Shown here in pieces: positions 23,102-33,412 of a stretch of 64,000 nucleotides of DNA (position 1 is its first letter; each line of letters opens with the position of its first letter). Source of the stretch: Pyrenula massariospora. Its lineage: Eukaryota > Ascomycota > Eurotiomycetes > Pyrenulales > Pyrenulaceae. Made by a program: the position numbers and the translations under genes. The notes below the pieces were generated by a model, which was given only the letters and a program-made list of their open reading frames with translations, had not been told where the DNA came from and did not search any database. The stretch is taken from contig JAGFMI010000006.1 in NCBI GenBank assembly GCA_021030905.1, positions 434,001-498,000 on the forward strand. The letters run 5' to 3'.

Positions 23102-24169
23102 TCATGCCTTGACCTTGACGACCGCCTTGCCAAAGTTTCCCCCCTTCAGCATTTCAACAAATGCCGCTCCCACATTTTCAATCCCAACGGTTTCCTCATA
23201 CGTCGCTTTGAACGTCCCATCCTTCAGCCACTTTTGCACATTAGCCTGATGCTCGTTGTAATACTTCGGCCCAAAGCCTGCATCCCCAACAATAAAGCCC
23301 TGCATGATGAGCTTTTTGGACACGAATTTGAATAGGTTTCTGATGGGGTACTTCTCCTCTGGTGGTTTGTTATAGTCCGCGATCATTCCACAGGCCACTA
23401 CTCGCCCATGGTTATTGAACGCGTCTATCGCTGCTCCGAGCTGGTCCGCGCCGACATTGTCATAATAGATATCTATTCCTTGAGGCGCCAAGCGGGCCAG
23501 TGCTTCAGCTGGTTTCTCTTTCTTGTAATTGAATCCATCGTCAAAGTTGAGGTCCTTTTTGATAAAGTCAAGTTTCTTGTCAGAGCCAACGCTACCAATC
23601 ACCTTAAGACCCTCGTGCTTCGCAAGTTGGCCTACAAGCTGGCCCACGGCCCCTGCTGCGCTGGAGATGAAGATTGTTTCCCCTTTCTTTGGCTTGCCAA
23701 TTTCGTATAGCGAGCTGTACGCCGTAAGGCCTGGCATCCCTAAGGCGCCGATAAACTCTATCAGAGGCAGGTTGTATCGGTTTTCAACCTTCTTGAAGAC
23801 TTTCCCTATATCTCCATTCGCAACTTCTGCGGTGACAGCAATGTATTCCTGAACAGGCAGCGACCCGAAGAAAATATCACCCTCTTTCCAAACTTGGTGG
23901 TCAGACTTGAGCACGCGGACAAGGCTGTACGCTCGGATAGGTTCACCAACAAAGTACGGAGGAGCGTAGGACTTGACAGAGGGGTCGCGCATGCGGCCTC
24001 TCATGTACGGGTCGACAGAGACATATAGGTTCTCCACGACAAAGCCGCCGGCAGGTGGAGGTGCTTCGAGGTCAATGGGTCTGTCTTCAACGTGAAAGTT
24101 CTTGCCGTCCACAGGCTCATGGACCGGGGGTTCGAGAAATACCCACGTCAGGTTCTTTTTCGGCGCCAT
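23102..24169 (-). CDS. MDR-family NADPH-dependent alkenal/enone reductase-like protein
   Basis: Single exon, 355 residues, of the zinc-free medium-chain dehydrogenase branch that includes leukotriene B4 12-hydroxydehydrogenase / prostaglandin reductase and plant 2-alkenal reductase. Visible motifs: VSVDPYMRGRM near the N-terminus, GMPGLTAYSSLYEIGKPKKGE, the Rossmann motif ISSAAGAVGQLVGQLAK, GIDIYYDNVG, and the C-terminal GKAVVKV. No structural-zinc Cys cluster is present. The expected reaction is reduction of C=C in alpha,beta-unsaturated carbonyls, in the cytosol, as detoxification or a side step of secondary metabolism. No pathway partners lie next to it. Superfamily assignment is firm; substrate unknown. 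Confidence 0.9.
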   Translation of the reverse strand: MAPKKNLTWVFLEPPVHEPVDGKNFHVEDRPIDLEAPPPAGGFVVENLYVSVDPYMRGRMRDPSVKSYAPPYFVGEPIRAYSLVRVLKSDHQVWKEGDIFFGSLPVQEYIAVTAEVANGDIGKVFKKVENRYNLPLIEFIGALGMPGLTAYSSLYEIGKPKKGETIFISSAAGAVGQLVGQLAKHEGLKVIGSVGSDKKLDFIKKDLNFDDGFNYKKEKPAEALARLAPQGIDIYYDNVGADQLGAAIDAFNNHGRVVACGMIADYNKPPEEKYPIRNLFKFVSKKLIMQGFIVGDAGFGPKYYNEHQANVQKWLKDGTFKATYEETVGIENVGAAFVEMLKGGNFGKAVVKVKA

Positions 24170-25065
24170 AGAGAAGTCTCAGCGGCTGTCAGGCTGCTGT
24201 GTCGAGTTCGAAGGTGAGAATGGAGATGATGCTTAGACGAAGGAAGAGGGCGCCGCAAGGGCGCACATGGGATCTTATGTTCCACAGTTTGGTCAACGGA
24301 CGTAGTGATCGTATTTCAAAGCAGAATTGGCAGAGAACAGTATGGCACCATATTTGCAGGAGAGTCTAGGATAGTGTCATGGTGGGGTGAGTCTTTGTTT
24401 GAAACGGAAAGACCGAGGTTGGAGAGACATCATGTAACTTGCAGGTCATTGATCAGGTCTAGAGCTGAGGACGGCGCCATGCAGACCTTTCCCTCAATCC
24501 GGGTATGTCTTACAACGTCATGGCTTGCAACCAGTCTCATATCCCCGAATCAATCAATTTATCAGTCGCGTAGTAGTTCAATGCTGTTCATGTGGCAAGA
24601 AATTCAATAGAAAGAAAGCGTGAGTAAGATACCTCACTTAACGTTACCTGATCTTGGCCATGCTGCAACAGACAAGTGAACTGGGCACGCTGGGGTCGGA
24701 CCAAACAACGGGCCAAACAAATCGGCCGTCGGGCCGGCAGTTCAAGTTCCAATCAACGGCTGAACACGGGCCTCATTATAAAGCAGAAGCGCTCCTGTCT
24801 GTTCTCTTGCAGGCTGATGATCTTCATCTGTAGATGCAGTCATGGATAACGTAAGATTCAACGTGGCTTGATTACGGAAAGGGAATAAGACAGTCAGGCA
24901 ACTACCCAGATCTTCCCAAGTACTCTTCTTCCTTTTGAGAAGGGCGGTATCAAGGATATGCTATATCAGTTCTCTTTGATTATTCAGCTATACAGTACAG
25001 AGTTTCGGTGATCTCGGATCCACCGCCTCCTTGATTTTCATCTCTATTACTCCACTATCTTGTCG
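24170..25065. other. Intergenic
   Basis: About 0.9 kb between the MDR start and the MPP-beta stop. A TATAAAG-like element occurs at about 24777, too far from the MDR start to assign. No gene seen. Confidence 0.4.
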
Positions 25066-26704
25066 CTAAGCTGCATTCCGGGACATATCATTCCTTATCC
25101 GTTGGTAGTCCATGAGACCCTCGATGCTGCCTAATGCGCTGATAGCCATGTCTCGATCCCAAATCTTGCGACTTGCGAAATCCATCACGTCTTTGGCGGT
25201 GATCTTTCCAACGACACGCTCAATCTCGACAGGGTCCATCCGCCTTCCTGTGGTGACAATTTGGCGACCGATGTCCTCTGCAATCGCGGTCGATCCGTCA
25301 AGGCTTAGTAAGATGGAAGCCTTTAATTGTGCTTTAGCTCGCTCAGTTTCTGCTTCTGAGACGTTGAACGATAACCGCGACCATTCGCGTAGGGTAAAAT
25401 GTACAAGATCGTCAACGGCGGTCAAGTTGTCGCTAACAAGGTAGATTCCCCAAAGTCTAAGCCATTAGCAAGCGCTGCCAGAGCGTAACAGCTGGAACTT
25501 ACCCAGTGTCACTGTAGCTCGTCGAAAAGCTCATGAAACTATTTGCAAGGCCGTGGTGATTGATGAATGTGCTAAGCTTGCTTCCGAGAAGCCCGGCATT
25601 ACCCATCGCTCGATCCCAGTTTCCGACGATGGCCTGAGTCACTAAAGCCGTAAAATAGTCGTCGTCTCTCCAGCTCACGCCCTCCACTGCAATAGCTATG
25701 TTCGCTGTAGGTATGGTGTCGTCCCGAATCCGTACATCAGATCCAATAAAATCAGGCTTTCGCTTTTGTTCAGCAGTGAGTTCAGATCCGTACGCAGTCA
25801 GAGGCGCCGTGGGTATTGATGACAAGTGCTTCTCTGCTAATTCAACCAATTGCTGATGCGGTACACCCCCTGCGCCAACTAGTACCATTCTGTCAGCAGT
25901 GTAATTTGTCTTGATATAGTCCTCAAGATCTTTTCTTTGAATGGTTTGAATGTTCTCTCGGGGACCGAGGATCGTTCGACCCAGAGGTTGCCCTTGGTAT
26001 GCTGTAGCATGCAGATGATCAAAAACGACCTCTTCATGCTGCTTTTCCACCTCCTCTGATTCTCGTAATATGACATCTCGCTCGCGCTCGATAGCTCCGG
26101 GATCAAGTTTCGAGTTCTGTAAAATGTCGGAAAGAATATCTACACTCTTGGGCACATCAGAGTTGAAGGCCTTGGCGTAGTAGACGGTGTTTTCACGCTG
26201 CTCCTCATCAGTTTTCCGCTCTCAACGCTTCAAATCCAAAGTTGAGCGCACCGAGGTGTATGCGTTTAGGTGACCGCCCATATTCTCGATTTCCAGCTCC
26301 AATTGATGTTGCGTTCTCCTACCGGTGCCCTGCAGTAGAGATTAGACGGTAACGAGGGACAGGTAGATCTTTACCGTCAGACCTTGAAAGCAAGATGCTC
26401 AAGAAAATGTGCAGTTCCATTGGTTTTATCTGTCTCTGCTCTGCTCCCTGCATCGATCCAGACTCCGACGGTGGATGTTTGCGCCCATGGCGAGTGCTCA
26501 GTGGCAATCTGTTGAGTTGTAAGTTTCCAGAACCTTTGTAATGCGGTTGCATCATACTGTCAAGCCGTTCGACAAAGTAGTGGACTCGGTACGTGACCGC
26601 TCGACGGGGGTCGCAAAAGTTCTTCGGATAGGCTGGATGGCGTTGAGGGCTTTTCGGGTCTTTATAGCCTGGTTTAGATTTAATGCCAGCCTTCGAGAAG
26701 CCAT
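25066..26704 (-). CDS. MAS1: Mitochondrial processing peptidase beta subunit
   Basis: Zinc protease subunit that removes presequences from imported mitochondrial proteins. Five exons: 26704-26558, 26508-26383, 26329-26252, 26197-25503, 25456-25066, giving 478 residues. The N-terminus ([18 protein letters not shown]) is a typical Arg-rich presequence. The inverted zinc motif HFLEH is at 83-87, followed by AFKGT. The distal Glu region is [16 protein letters not shown] (usually ...REMEEV). [16 protein letters not shown] and the C-terminal domain ([17 protein letters not shown]) are all present after splicing. Introns are 46-54 nt. In many fungi this protein also serves as a core protein of complex III. 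Divergent from the F-box gene. Confidence 0.93.
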
Positions 26705-27455
26705 CTTGGAAAAGACTTCAGCGAAAGAGCGGCAGTTGCGGTCGTGATGGCTTTGAGGAACGGGGCAAAGTTGGAGCTGTTGGAAGTTTGGAGCTCAATT
26801 TGCAGGTACCTCAGCAGCGAGCAACGACGGCCAATCAGCGCACTCGTCACCTCCACCAATCACAACAACTGTTATTGCAAGACTGGTACCGGCTCTTTAC
26901 AACCTTTAAACATCGTCAGTCTCTCTCGCCACGGATAGCGTTCGCCTTTCAAAGATTGAAACAATCCGTAAATCGACCTTAGAGGATCTATCGCTATTTT
27001 CAAACCACTTTACTATCCTCAAAAGTGGCAATTATCCTACAGGCTTCGCAAAGTTGACATGCCACAACCTGCCAAGTATGATTCATCCTCAATACCTAGT
27101 GTGGCATACTAGAAGGTGATTGAGAGAATGAAAAGAGAAAACCATGATCCAACAATGAATTGGTTCAACTCAAATACTTCAAGAACCTCCAATTGTACGA
27201 AGAATTAGGCTTCTCCCCCTTGCAGGCAGTGCGGTCAATGTATGTGAATCTCAGAGACGCAAAGGCATTTAAGTATCAAAGTTTTGAGTGAATAGTCCAA
27301 CCCAGCGTAATTGTGACCACCAAGTACATTTACAGTGTAGTGATTACAGACGGGAGCCTACAAAGCCTGAGAGGAACTAGCGAACATTATTGTCTACTTA
27401 CTACACCAAGCTTCTAATATTTCAAGGGAGCTCTTGAGTATTCAAAGAATTCTGC
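26705..27455. other. Divergent promoter region, MAS1 / F-box gene
   Basis: About 0.75 kb between divergent starts. No TATA box or repeat stands out and no gene is seen. Confidence 0.45.
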
Positions 27456-28499
27456 ATGTCCTCGGGGCAATCGCGCCTACTTTATTATGCCCTTACCGTC
27501 ACTTTGTTAATTTCCACTTTTGCCTGCGCGTTAACAATTCGAGCTTTCCTCAGATCTTACTACCAATCAGCCTCGCCAGACGAACAAATTGCCCAACAAG
27601 TTTCCCTCAAATCTTTAGATTCGAACACAACAATTCAAGGCGCTATGTCCTTACTGTCTGAAAACTCAACTGATACGATGGAGGAGAAATACCCTAACAA
27701 ACTCCTGCTGTCACTTGGGACAAAGTATCTTGAGAATCTTTCGGATGTGCCGAACGTGTATCATCTGTTCTCTGAATCGATGAAGACTAAACATGCAAAG
27801 CATTACGGGCTACCTACGATCACTCGAAACGTTCAGATACCTGATCCTAAGAACGGACCCACACCGGCATCTCTATTTCCCAATCTACCGAGAGATATGA
27901 TACTAGAGATCTTTTACTGCCTTGACTGGCCTTCAGTCTTCGGTTTGCTCTGTTCTAACAAATTCATGTACAACATGCTTTCCGAAACAGAGCTCGAACT
28001 CGTCAAAATGCAAATTACAAAAAGGATGGCTGTGGATGAACTCACCAGGGAGTTCTCATGCAACTGCAAGGTTCGGACCAGAATTATTGATCACAGCCAT
28101 TTGCGATGCTACACCTGTCTCGAGATCTTCCCCGATTGGCTCTTTCGCGACCAAGATGTGGCTCAGAGCAGGAATCCACAATATGCATGGTCCCGGAATT
28201 GCTTCTACTGCACACTACGTGCCACAAAATCTTACGAGAATCCCCAACCTTTCTTTCACACAAAACCAAAGAAACTGCATCCTGCTCTCATCGATAGCTC
28301 AACCGTTCCAGCAACGTTGCATTGGCGAAGTGGTCGTTTGCACCGCGCTTGCGGGAATATTGACTTGAGAGAATACGTAGATACTAATGTCGTGCATACA
28401 GAATCCCACTTATTCGGATATCGCGACTTAGAATGGTATGCGCAGGTATGCAAAGCATGCAATGCCATCGAGAAGGAGCAGAACACGTCTCGCGTCTAG
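27456..28499 (+). CDS. F-box protein with N-terminal membrane anchor
   Basis: Single exon, 347 residues to TAG 28497-28499. Residues about 8-32 form a hydrophobic segment (LLYYALTVTLLISTFACALT), suggesting membrane anchoring. An F-box-like motif begins at about residue 144 (FPNLPRDMILEIFYCLDWPS) and would recruit an SCF ubiquitin ligase. A Cys/His-rich block follows (CNCKVRTRII..., LRCYTCLEIFPDW, CFYCTLRA, CKAC), possibly zinc-binding, as in many fungal F-box paralogues. Translation after the TAG stays open in the same frame for 43 more codons with protein-like content (WLAENGLLEKAMPDRQ...), ending at TGA 28629-28631. The annotated stop may therefore be a premature allele or a leaky stop. Substrate unknown. 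Confidence 0.75.
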   Translation: MSSGQSRLLYYALTVTLLISTFACALTIRAFLRSYYQSASPDEQIAQQVSLKSLDSNTTIQGAMSLLSENSTDTMEEKYPNKLLLSLGTKYLENLSDVPNVYHLFSESMKTKHAKHYGLPTITRNVQIPDPKNGPTPASLFPNLPRDMILEIFYCLDWPSVFGLLCSNKFMYNMLSETELELVKMQITKRMAVDELTREFSCNCKVRTRIIDHSHLRCYTCLEIFPDWLFRDQDVAQSRNPQYAWSRNCFYCTLRATKSYENPQPFFHTKPKKLHPALIDSSTVPATLHWRSGRLHRACGNIDLREYVDTNVVHTESHLFGYRDLEWYAQVCKACNAIEKEQNTSRV

Positions 28500-28631
28500 T
28501 GGCTTGCTGAAAATGGGTTGTTGGAAAAGGCAATGCCAGACAGACAGGCGAAGCTGAAAGGGATGAAAATTAGTCAGCTCGAGGAATGGGTAGAGGAAAA
28601 GCCTCCTGCTGGGCCGATGATGATTTTCTGA
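28500..28631 (+). other. In-frame extension after the F-box gene stop
   Basis: Forty-three codons continue the F-box frame directly after the TAG, ending in PPAGPMMIF and TGA. The amphipathic, charged content (KGMKISQLEEWVEEKPP) looks like a protein tail, not random UTR. No splice pair of usable size would remove the TAG. Confidence 0.45.
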
Positions 28632-29139
28632 TGTGTTGGTCATCTCATTCAGGGACGAGCGAGAATTGGCGGAGTACAAGATGGGACACTTCCAGAGGTG
28701 GCTTATCTTCCTCTATCAAGGGAAGGGAAACTAGCGCCAAGAGTAACAGTCAGTAGTAACGGCGGCTTGAAGACTCCACATATTCAACGAGGCACGTGAG
28801 CGCTGTCAATCACACCTCTACGATTTCTGCTTAATCATGCGAACCCCATGAAGCGTGATATATTTCCACTTCGATAGCTCCGCGCTCTCACTACGCCTAC
28901 CGTTAATTCATAGTCCCATAGCTATCTTTCGACACGTCAAACGAGCCCGGCAGATAAAGAACTCAAGCCCATCAATTACCTACTAGGTTAATCAGACGAA
29001 GTATGAAATATCTGTTTCATTTTCATTCATGATTTGATTACATGTATTCTCAAACTAGCAAAGCAACCAAGACCTACTTCAGAACTTTGCCTCGTACAAC
29101 CAGCCCAACCACCCCGTCAAGCCCGTCAAGTGCTGAAGC
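28632..29139. other. Intergenic, convergent F-box / CYP55-like
   Basis: About 0.5 kb between 3' ends. Nothing recognised. Confidence 0.45.
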
Positions 29140-30366
29140 TCAGGTATAAACCGGCACAGCAACCACCCCCGCATTCTGATTCCCGGGCGAATACTCCAAC
29201 TCCTCGGGCCCCTTCGCGAGCCTCAACCCCGGCACCCTTCTCACCAGCGCCGCAAACGCGATCTCAAGCTGCACGCGCGAAAACGTCTCCGCCAAACACC
29301 GATGCGGCCCGTACCCGAATCCCAGCACCTTCGCCGGGTCGCGGCCGCGGTGTATATCGAAGCTCTCCGGGTCCGGTTCGTCGGGACTCAGTCTGTCGCG
29401 GTCCCCGGCCTGCACGGCGCAGATGACGCCAGCATCGGCGGGGATGTGTTTGCCGGCGATGGAGAGGGGCTGCTTGGTGGCGCGGCGGCTGTTGAGGGCG
29501 GAGGCGGTGTTGTAGCGGAGGAGCTCGTTGACGACGGCGGGGGCGAGGGAGGCGGGGTCGCGCTGGAACTCGGCGAGTTGGGCGGGGTGCGAGAGGAGGG
29601 TGAGGGTGCCGAGGCCGAGGGTGTTGAGGAGGGCGGCGTTGCCGGCGGTGAGGATGAGGAAGGCGAGGGTGACGACGTCTTCGGTGTCGAGGTGGCCCGG
29701 TTGGAGTTGTTCGGTGATGAGCTTGCTGATTATGTCGTTTCCCGGGTTTTTCATCCGCTTCTCGACGAGGGCGCTCATTTCATCCTGGAGGTTCTTGTTG
29801 GAGCTTTCGGCGGCGTTGCGGCTTGTGCTGTGGCGGATCTCGCTGTCGCCAGCAAGACGGTCGACGTCCTCTTCGGGGACGCCAAGGAATTTGAAGGTAA
29901 TCCGAGTCGGAATCGGCGTAGCGAAATGCTCTATCAGATCGATTGGCTGAGACGTTTTCGCTTTCTCGATGAAGGAATCGAGAACTTTGTCGACGGTTTC
30001 TTGCATCATTGGACGCAGTTTCTCAACGGCCGCTGGGCTGAATTCACCTTCTAGCATCTTCCTCTGTGTGTCATGATACGGATTGTCCAGGTTAACAAAC
30101 GTCGCGCGTGCTTCCTTTGCCTTGAGGCCTCCAGGATGGATCTCTGGGTAGCCCGCGTGACGGCGGTCCGCGGAGAGCTTCTCCGAGTCCACAGACAGGG
30201 TATCGCAGATGTCCTTGTGTTTGGTCACAAGCCATGCCTTGGTCCCATCATAAAGCTCAACTTGAGAGACTGGGTCACGCTCACGGAGCTCTGCGTTCTC
30301 CGGGGCTGGTTTGAATGTCTCCGTGCGCGTGAATGGAAAAGCTGGGCAATTTCCCGCCATGGCCAT
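29140..30366 (-). CDS. CYP55-like cytochrome P450 (nitric oxide reductase family)
   Basis: Soluble P450 of 408 residues without membrane anchor, in one exon. It matches the fungal P450nor (CYP55A) pattern along its length: NPVSQVELYDG-type N-terminus, WLVTKHKDIC, DIISKLITEQ, LRYNTASALNSRR, and the heme loop GFGYGPHRCLAE with the Cys ligand. CYP55 enzymes reduce NO to N2O with NADH directly, in mitochondria or cytosol, in fungal denitrification. Aligned from memory with the Fusarium enzyme, Ser286 is kept, but the I-helix Thr243 is Ala here (AGNAA for AGNAT) and Asp393 is Asn (GNQNAG for LNRDVG). These positions serve NADH reduction and proton delivery, so activity may differ. A TATA-like TATATAAG lies about 150 nt upstream (30515-30522). 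GC content rises steeply toward the 3' end. Confidence 0.85.
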   Translation of the reverse strand: MAMAGNCPAFPFTRTETFKPAPENAELRERDPVSQVELYDGTKAWLVTKHKDICDTLSVDSEKLSADRRHAGYPEIHPGGLKAKEARATFVNLDNPYHDTQRKMLEGEFSPAAVEKLRPMMQETVDKVLDSFIEKAKTSQPIDLIEHFATPIPTRITFKFLGVPEEDVDRLAGDSEIRHSTSRNAAESSNKNLQDEMSALVEKRMKNPGNDIISKLITEQLQPGHLDTEDVVTLAFLILTAGNAALLNTLGLGTLTLLSHPAQLAEFQRDPASLAPAVVNELLRYNTASALNSRRATKQPLSIAGKHIPADAGVICAVQAGDRDRLSPDEPDPESFDIHRGRDPAKVLGFGYGPHRCLAETFSRVQLEIAFAALVRRVPGLRLAKGPEELEYSPGNQNAGVVAVPVYT

Positions 30367-31173
30367 ATCTTGAAGCTGCTGCTTAAAGCGACCGTGTATC
30401 TAATACAAGGGGATCCAATTTAATGTAAGGAGAGTTAGGAAACACACGTAAGAAAAGACTTGTCTTAGGAAATTTGGCTGAGTGGAAATGAGAGAATAGA
30501 CATGCCATCAGTATCTTATATACTCCTTCGGCTGCCATTGAATTCAATGTCAAGCGTTGATGTGCTTGCTAACTTCTCCGCCTTTTCGTGCAGATTGTTC
30601 AGAGCATTTACTCTGAACAGGGTTCGTCCAGTCCATAGTTCGCTAAACGACAGTGATGATTTGTTACACAGGTTGTGTCTGTTTCAGCCGACCCGTTGAG
30701 ACCTTTCCTAAAGAGCAAGACAGCATCAGTCAATATCTAAAAAATTCTGCCAGTCGCCTGCGGAAAAGAGTGTGGCTTGATGTTTTGACGCCACCTAGTG
30801 TAACGTCGAGCGACGTGGCAAGCGATTCGCATTGAACCGGACTCCAGCCCTTGTTCTCAGAGTGTCGCAGCCAATAGCGAGCTGTGAGGTCAAGGATCAC
30901 TCACAAGGAATGATTCGGCATGCCAAATTAGAAAGCGATACTACACGTTAAGGCATGCACGATGCGTAGTAATCATGGGGATGTTTATGCACAGAAAATC
31001 CTCCACTCATTGAAAACGACATCCAGGGTCCAGTACCGCAAACGGAGCTAAAATCTTTATGAACTAGCGCGACGTACACTAGAGCACGATGCAAAAACTA
31101 GACCGTGGTTCTTTTTCGCGCCGTTCTCTCAGAGATTCAGAATCTCAGATGACTGCCCCCAATCTTCTATAGG
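30367..31173. other. CYP55-like promoter / hydrolase 3' region
   Basis: About 0.8 kb. Apart from the TATA-like element I see no gene, RNA or repeat. Confidence 0.4.
30515..30522 (-). promoter_or_regulatory. TATA-like element upstream of the CYP55-like gene
   Basis: TATATAAG on the minus strand, about 150 nt before the ATG. Position and sequence fit an ascomycete TATA box; not proven. Confidence 0.35.
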
Positions 31174-32347
31174 CTACGCCCCTAGCAAAGTAACGTCCTC
31201 CGCCTTCAGCTTCCCCTCTTCAACACCCATCAACCACGCCCACCCTCGCTCCAAGTCTCCGAACAATCTCTTCGCCGGTTTTGTGAACCCATACACCTCA
31301 AATCCCGCATGCGGTAAGCCTTCATACACATCTAATTTTACGGGCGTTCCCTCGTCCTCAAGCAGCTTTGCCCAGATGATCCCCTCATCCCTCAGCGGAT
31401 CCATCCCACACACCTGGATGTATGTTTTCGGTAGGGCTTTCGCTCCGCCCTTAGCCTCGAGAGGGGCGAAGAGAGGAGACGAAGGGTCTGCGGCGTAGGC
31501 TTTAAGGAGGACGTCCAGGGCACGTCTGTTAAGAAACGATGCATGGACCACCTGGTCATGCGAGAGGTAAAGGTCTTTGAATTTCTCTGGGACTCTGGTG
31601 CTTCTGGGAATGGTTGTTGGTATTAGAAGCCATTGGCCTGTGATTTTAGGCATAAAGTTCTCGTCGCGGGCTTGAGCAGCAAGGACGGCAGCGAGGTTAC
31701 CGCCGGCGGAAGCTCCACCAAGAATGAAGCCAGATTTCGGATCGGCGTGGAGATTCTGGATTGCATATGGGACAGCCCATCGGAAAGCGTCCCAGCAGTC
31801 ATTTGGTGCAGTAGGAAAGGGGTGGTCGGGAGCGAGGCGGTAAGCAGGAAGGATGACTACTGCATTGAAAGCAGAGCAAATAGGTCGTACGACTTGCAGC
31901 AGGTGACGAGGCTCGCCGAATATGAAGCCTCCGCCATGGATGAGAAACCAAAGCGGGCGAGGCTTAGAAAGGTCGAGGGAGCTAGGATGGACAATAAGTA
32001 ACGCATTTTTGTGCCCATCGCGAGTGGTGTAGGTAGAGTTTATCTCAGTGATGTCTGGTGGAGGTGGCCCCAAGGCATCGATGCTGGCACCTATCTCGGC
32101 ATTGACCTCAGCCCGTCGAATGGAGATGTCTTCTATCGCCCATTCCACAGTTCTGGGATCTTCATTTTTTTCTAGAAACTAGGATTGGATCGGCTAAGCA
32201 GACACACCCACAGAAAGGTAATATAATATTGGACATTAGAGATGCCCGGACTCTTACCTCTTTCAAATCTGGGTCGATCTCACCCAGCTTCAGAACTTCC
32301 TCAGGGCTGTCATACATGATAGCGATTGAAGTCCTCCCGAACTGCAA
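31174..32347 (-). CDS. Alpha/beta hydrolase, HSL (alpha/beta hydrolase-3) family
   Basis: Two exons, 32347-32258 and 32178-31174 (79-nt intron), giving 364 residues. The oxyanion motif HGGGF, nucleophile elbow GGASAGGN (Ser), acid CGMDPLRDEG (Asp) and LPHAGFEVYG (His) make a complete hormone-sensitive-lipase-type triad. No signal peptide, so probably cytosolic. Such fungal enzymes hydrolyse short acyl esters, lactones or secondary-metabolite intermediates. The acceptor used (TTTCTAG start of exon 2) is the one that keeps the frame; two nearby AGs do not. Substrate cannot be told from sequence. Confidence 0.88.
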
Positions 32348-33412
32348 GTAGAAACAAAGAGAACTAATTAAAGTTTAAACTTGATCATAGAAGCACTAAG
32401 ACGACTGAGATATTATATTTGCAAGGTACAAGAATGGCTCCACATTGAGATAGATATTCGTTTTAGAGAAGTTCATTGGAGGAATTCTTTGAGTGTAAGC
32501 TTAGAACATTGCAAGTCTAGATACTAGATCAAGACTCAAGTGATGAAAATCTTTTGGTCTACAATCAGTATCAAGGGCTAAGATTCAGGCGGCGATCATT
32601 CCGCGTAAGAGTCGCGAAGGATTCCGGCAAGCACGGAGCGGGATCAAAATTGATATGCTTTGTAATAGCTGAATTGGCCATTGTTTCGTACGGCATGTCA
32701 GCAAGGTTCCATTTCGTTGTCTTCAATCACCGTCTTAACAGTGATTGACAACGAACGATAGCAAGATGTTTGCTGCGAGCCCTGCTCACGGTCGTCATCC
32801 GCAACTGGCTGGTGTCAATTTAGCTGCAATTCAGTCATTCTTGACAACCACTACAATTACCTACGGCAACGCGGCTCACTCCAGTGCTTGTTGTACCGGG
32901 CTTGATGAAACCACGCAGGTAGTCTCTACATCGAATGGCGGCGGTGGTGACTGTGTTTAGACTGAGTAGAGGACGTAAACGCCCATTTGCGCTGCTATAG
33001 CATGGACACGGCATGCTTCGTCAGTATGTCGTTTCGGCGCGATATGTTTTGGAGGGAAAGAATTGATAGGCTCCCGTGCGATAGATCGGAGCTTATGTCG
33101 TGCGGTGTGAGCTTTTCCAGCGGTCGTAGGGCAAAATGGGCGTTGCTGCTCTCGCAGGCAAATGGCGGAGTGGTTGCCTTGCGGTCTTGTATTAGATGAG
33201 GAAGTTTTGAAGCTTTTGAGAGATAGTCATAAAAGATGCGATGAGTGGGTATCTCGTTAGATTGATCGTGATAGACTTCGGCTGAGCTCAAGATTCCTTG
33301 CCGCTCCGTTTTCAGAGACCCAATTATAGCTCCGCCCAATGCTATGCCTCCGAGATTCATGCGATGTAATGCTTGAAAATTGGACAAAGATGCCAGCCTC
33401 AGATGAAAATGC
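32348..33412. other. Intergenic
   Basis: About 1.1 kb upstream of the hydrolase and downstream of TAF9. Only short frames without recognisable content. Confidence 0.45.

Noticed and set aside
29302-30054. 250-codon plus-strand frame opposite the CYP55-like gene
   Set aside because: Shadow of a GC-rich coding region. The minus strand gives a full-length P450 with its heme motif, while the plus-strand text is Gly/Glu/Val-rich with no family features.
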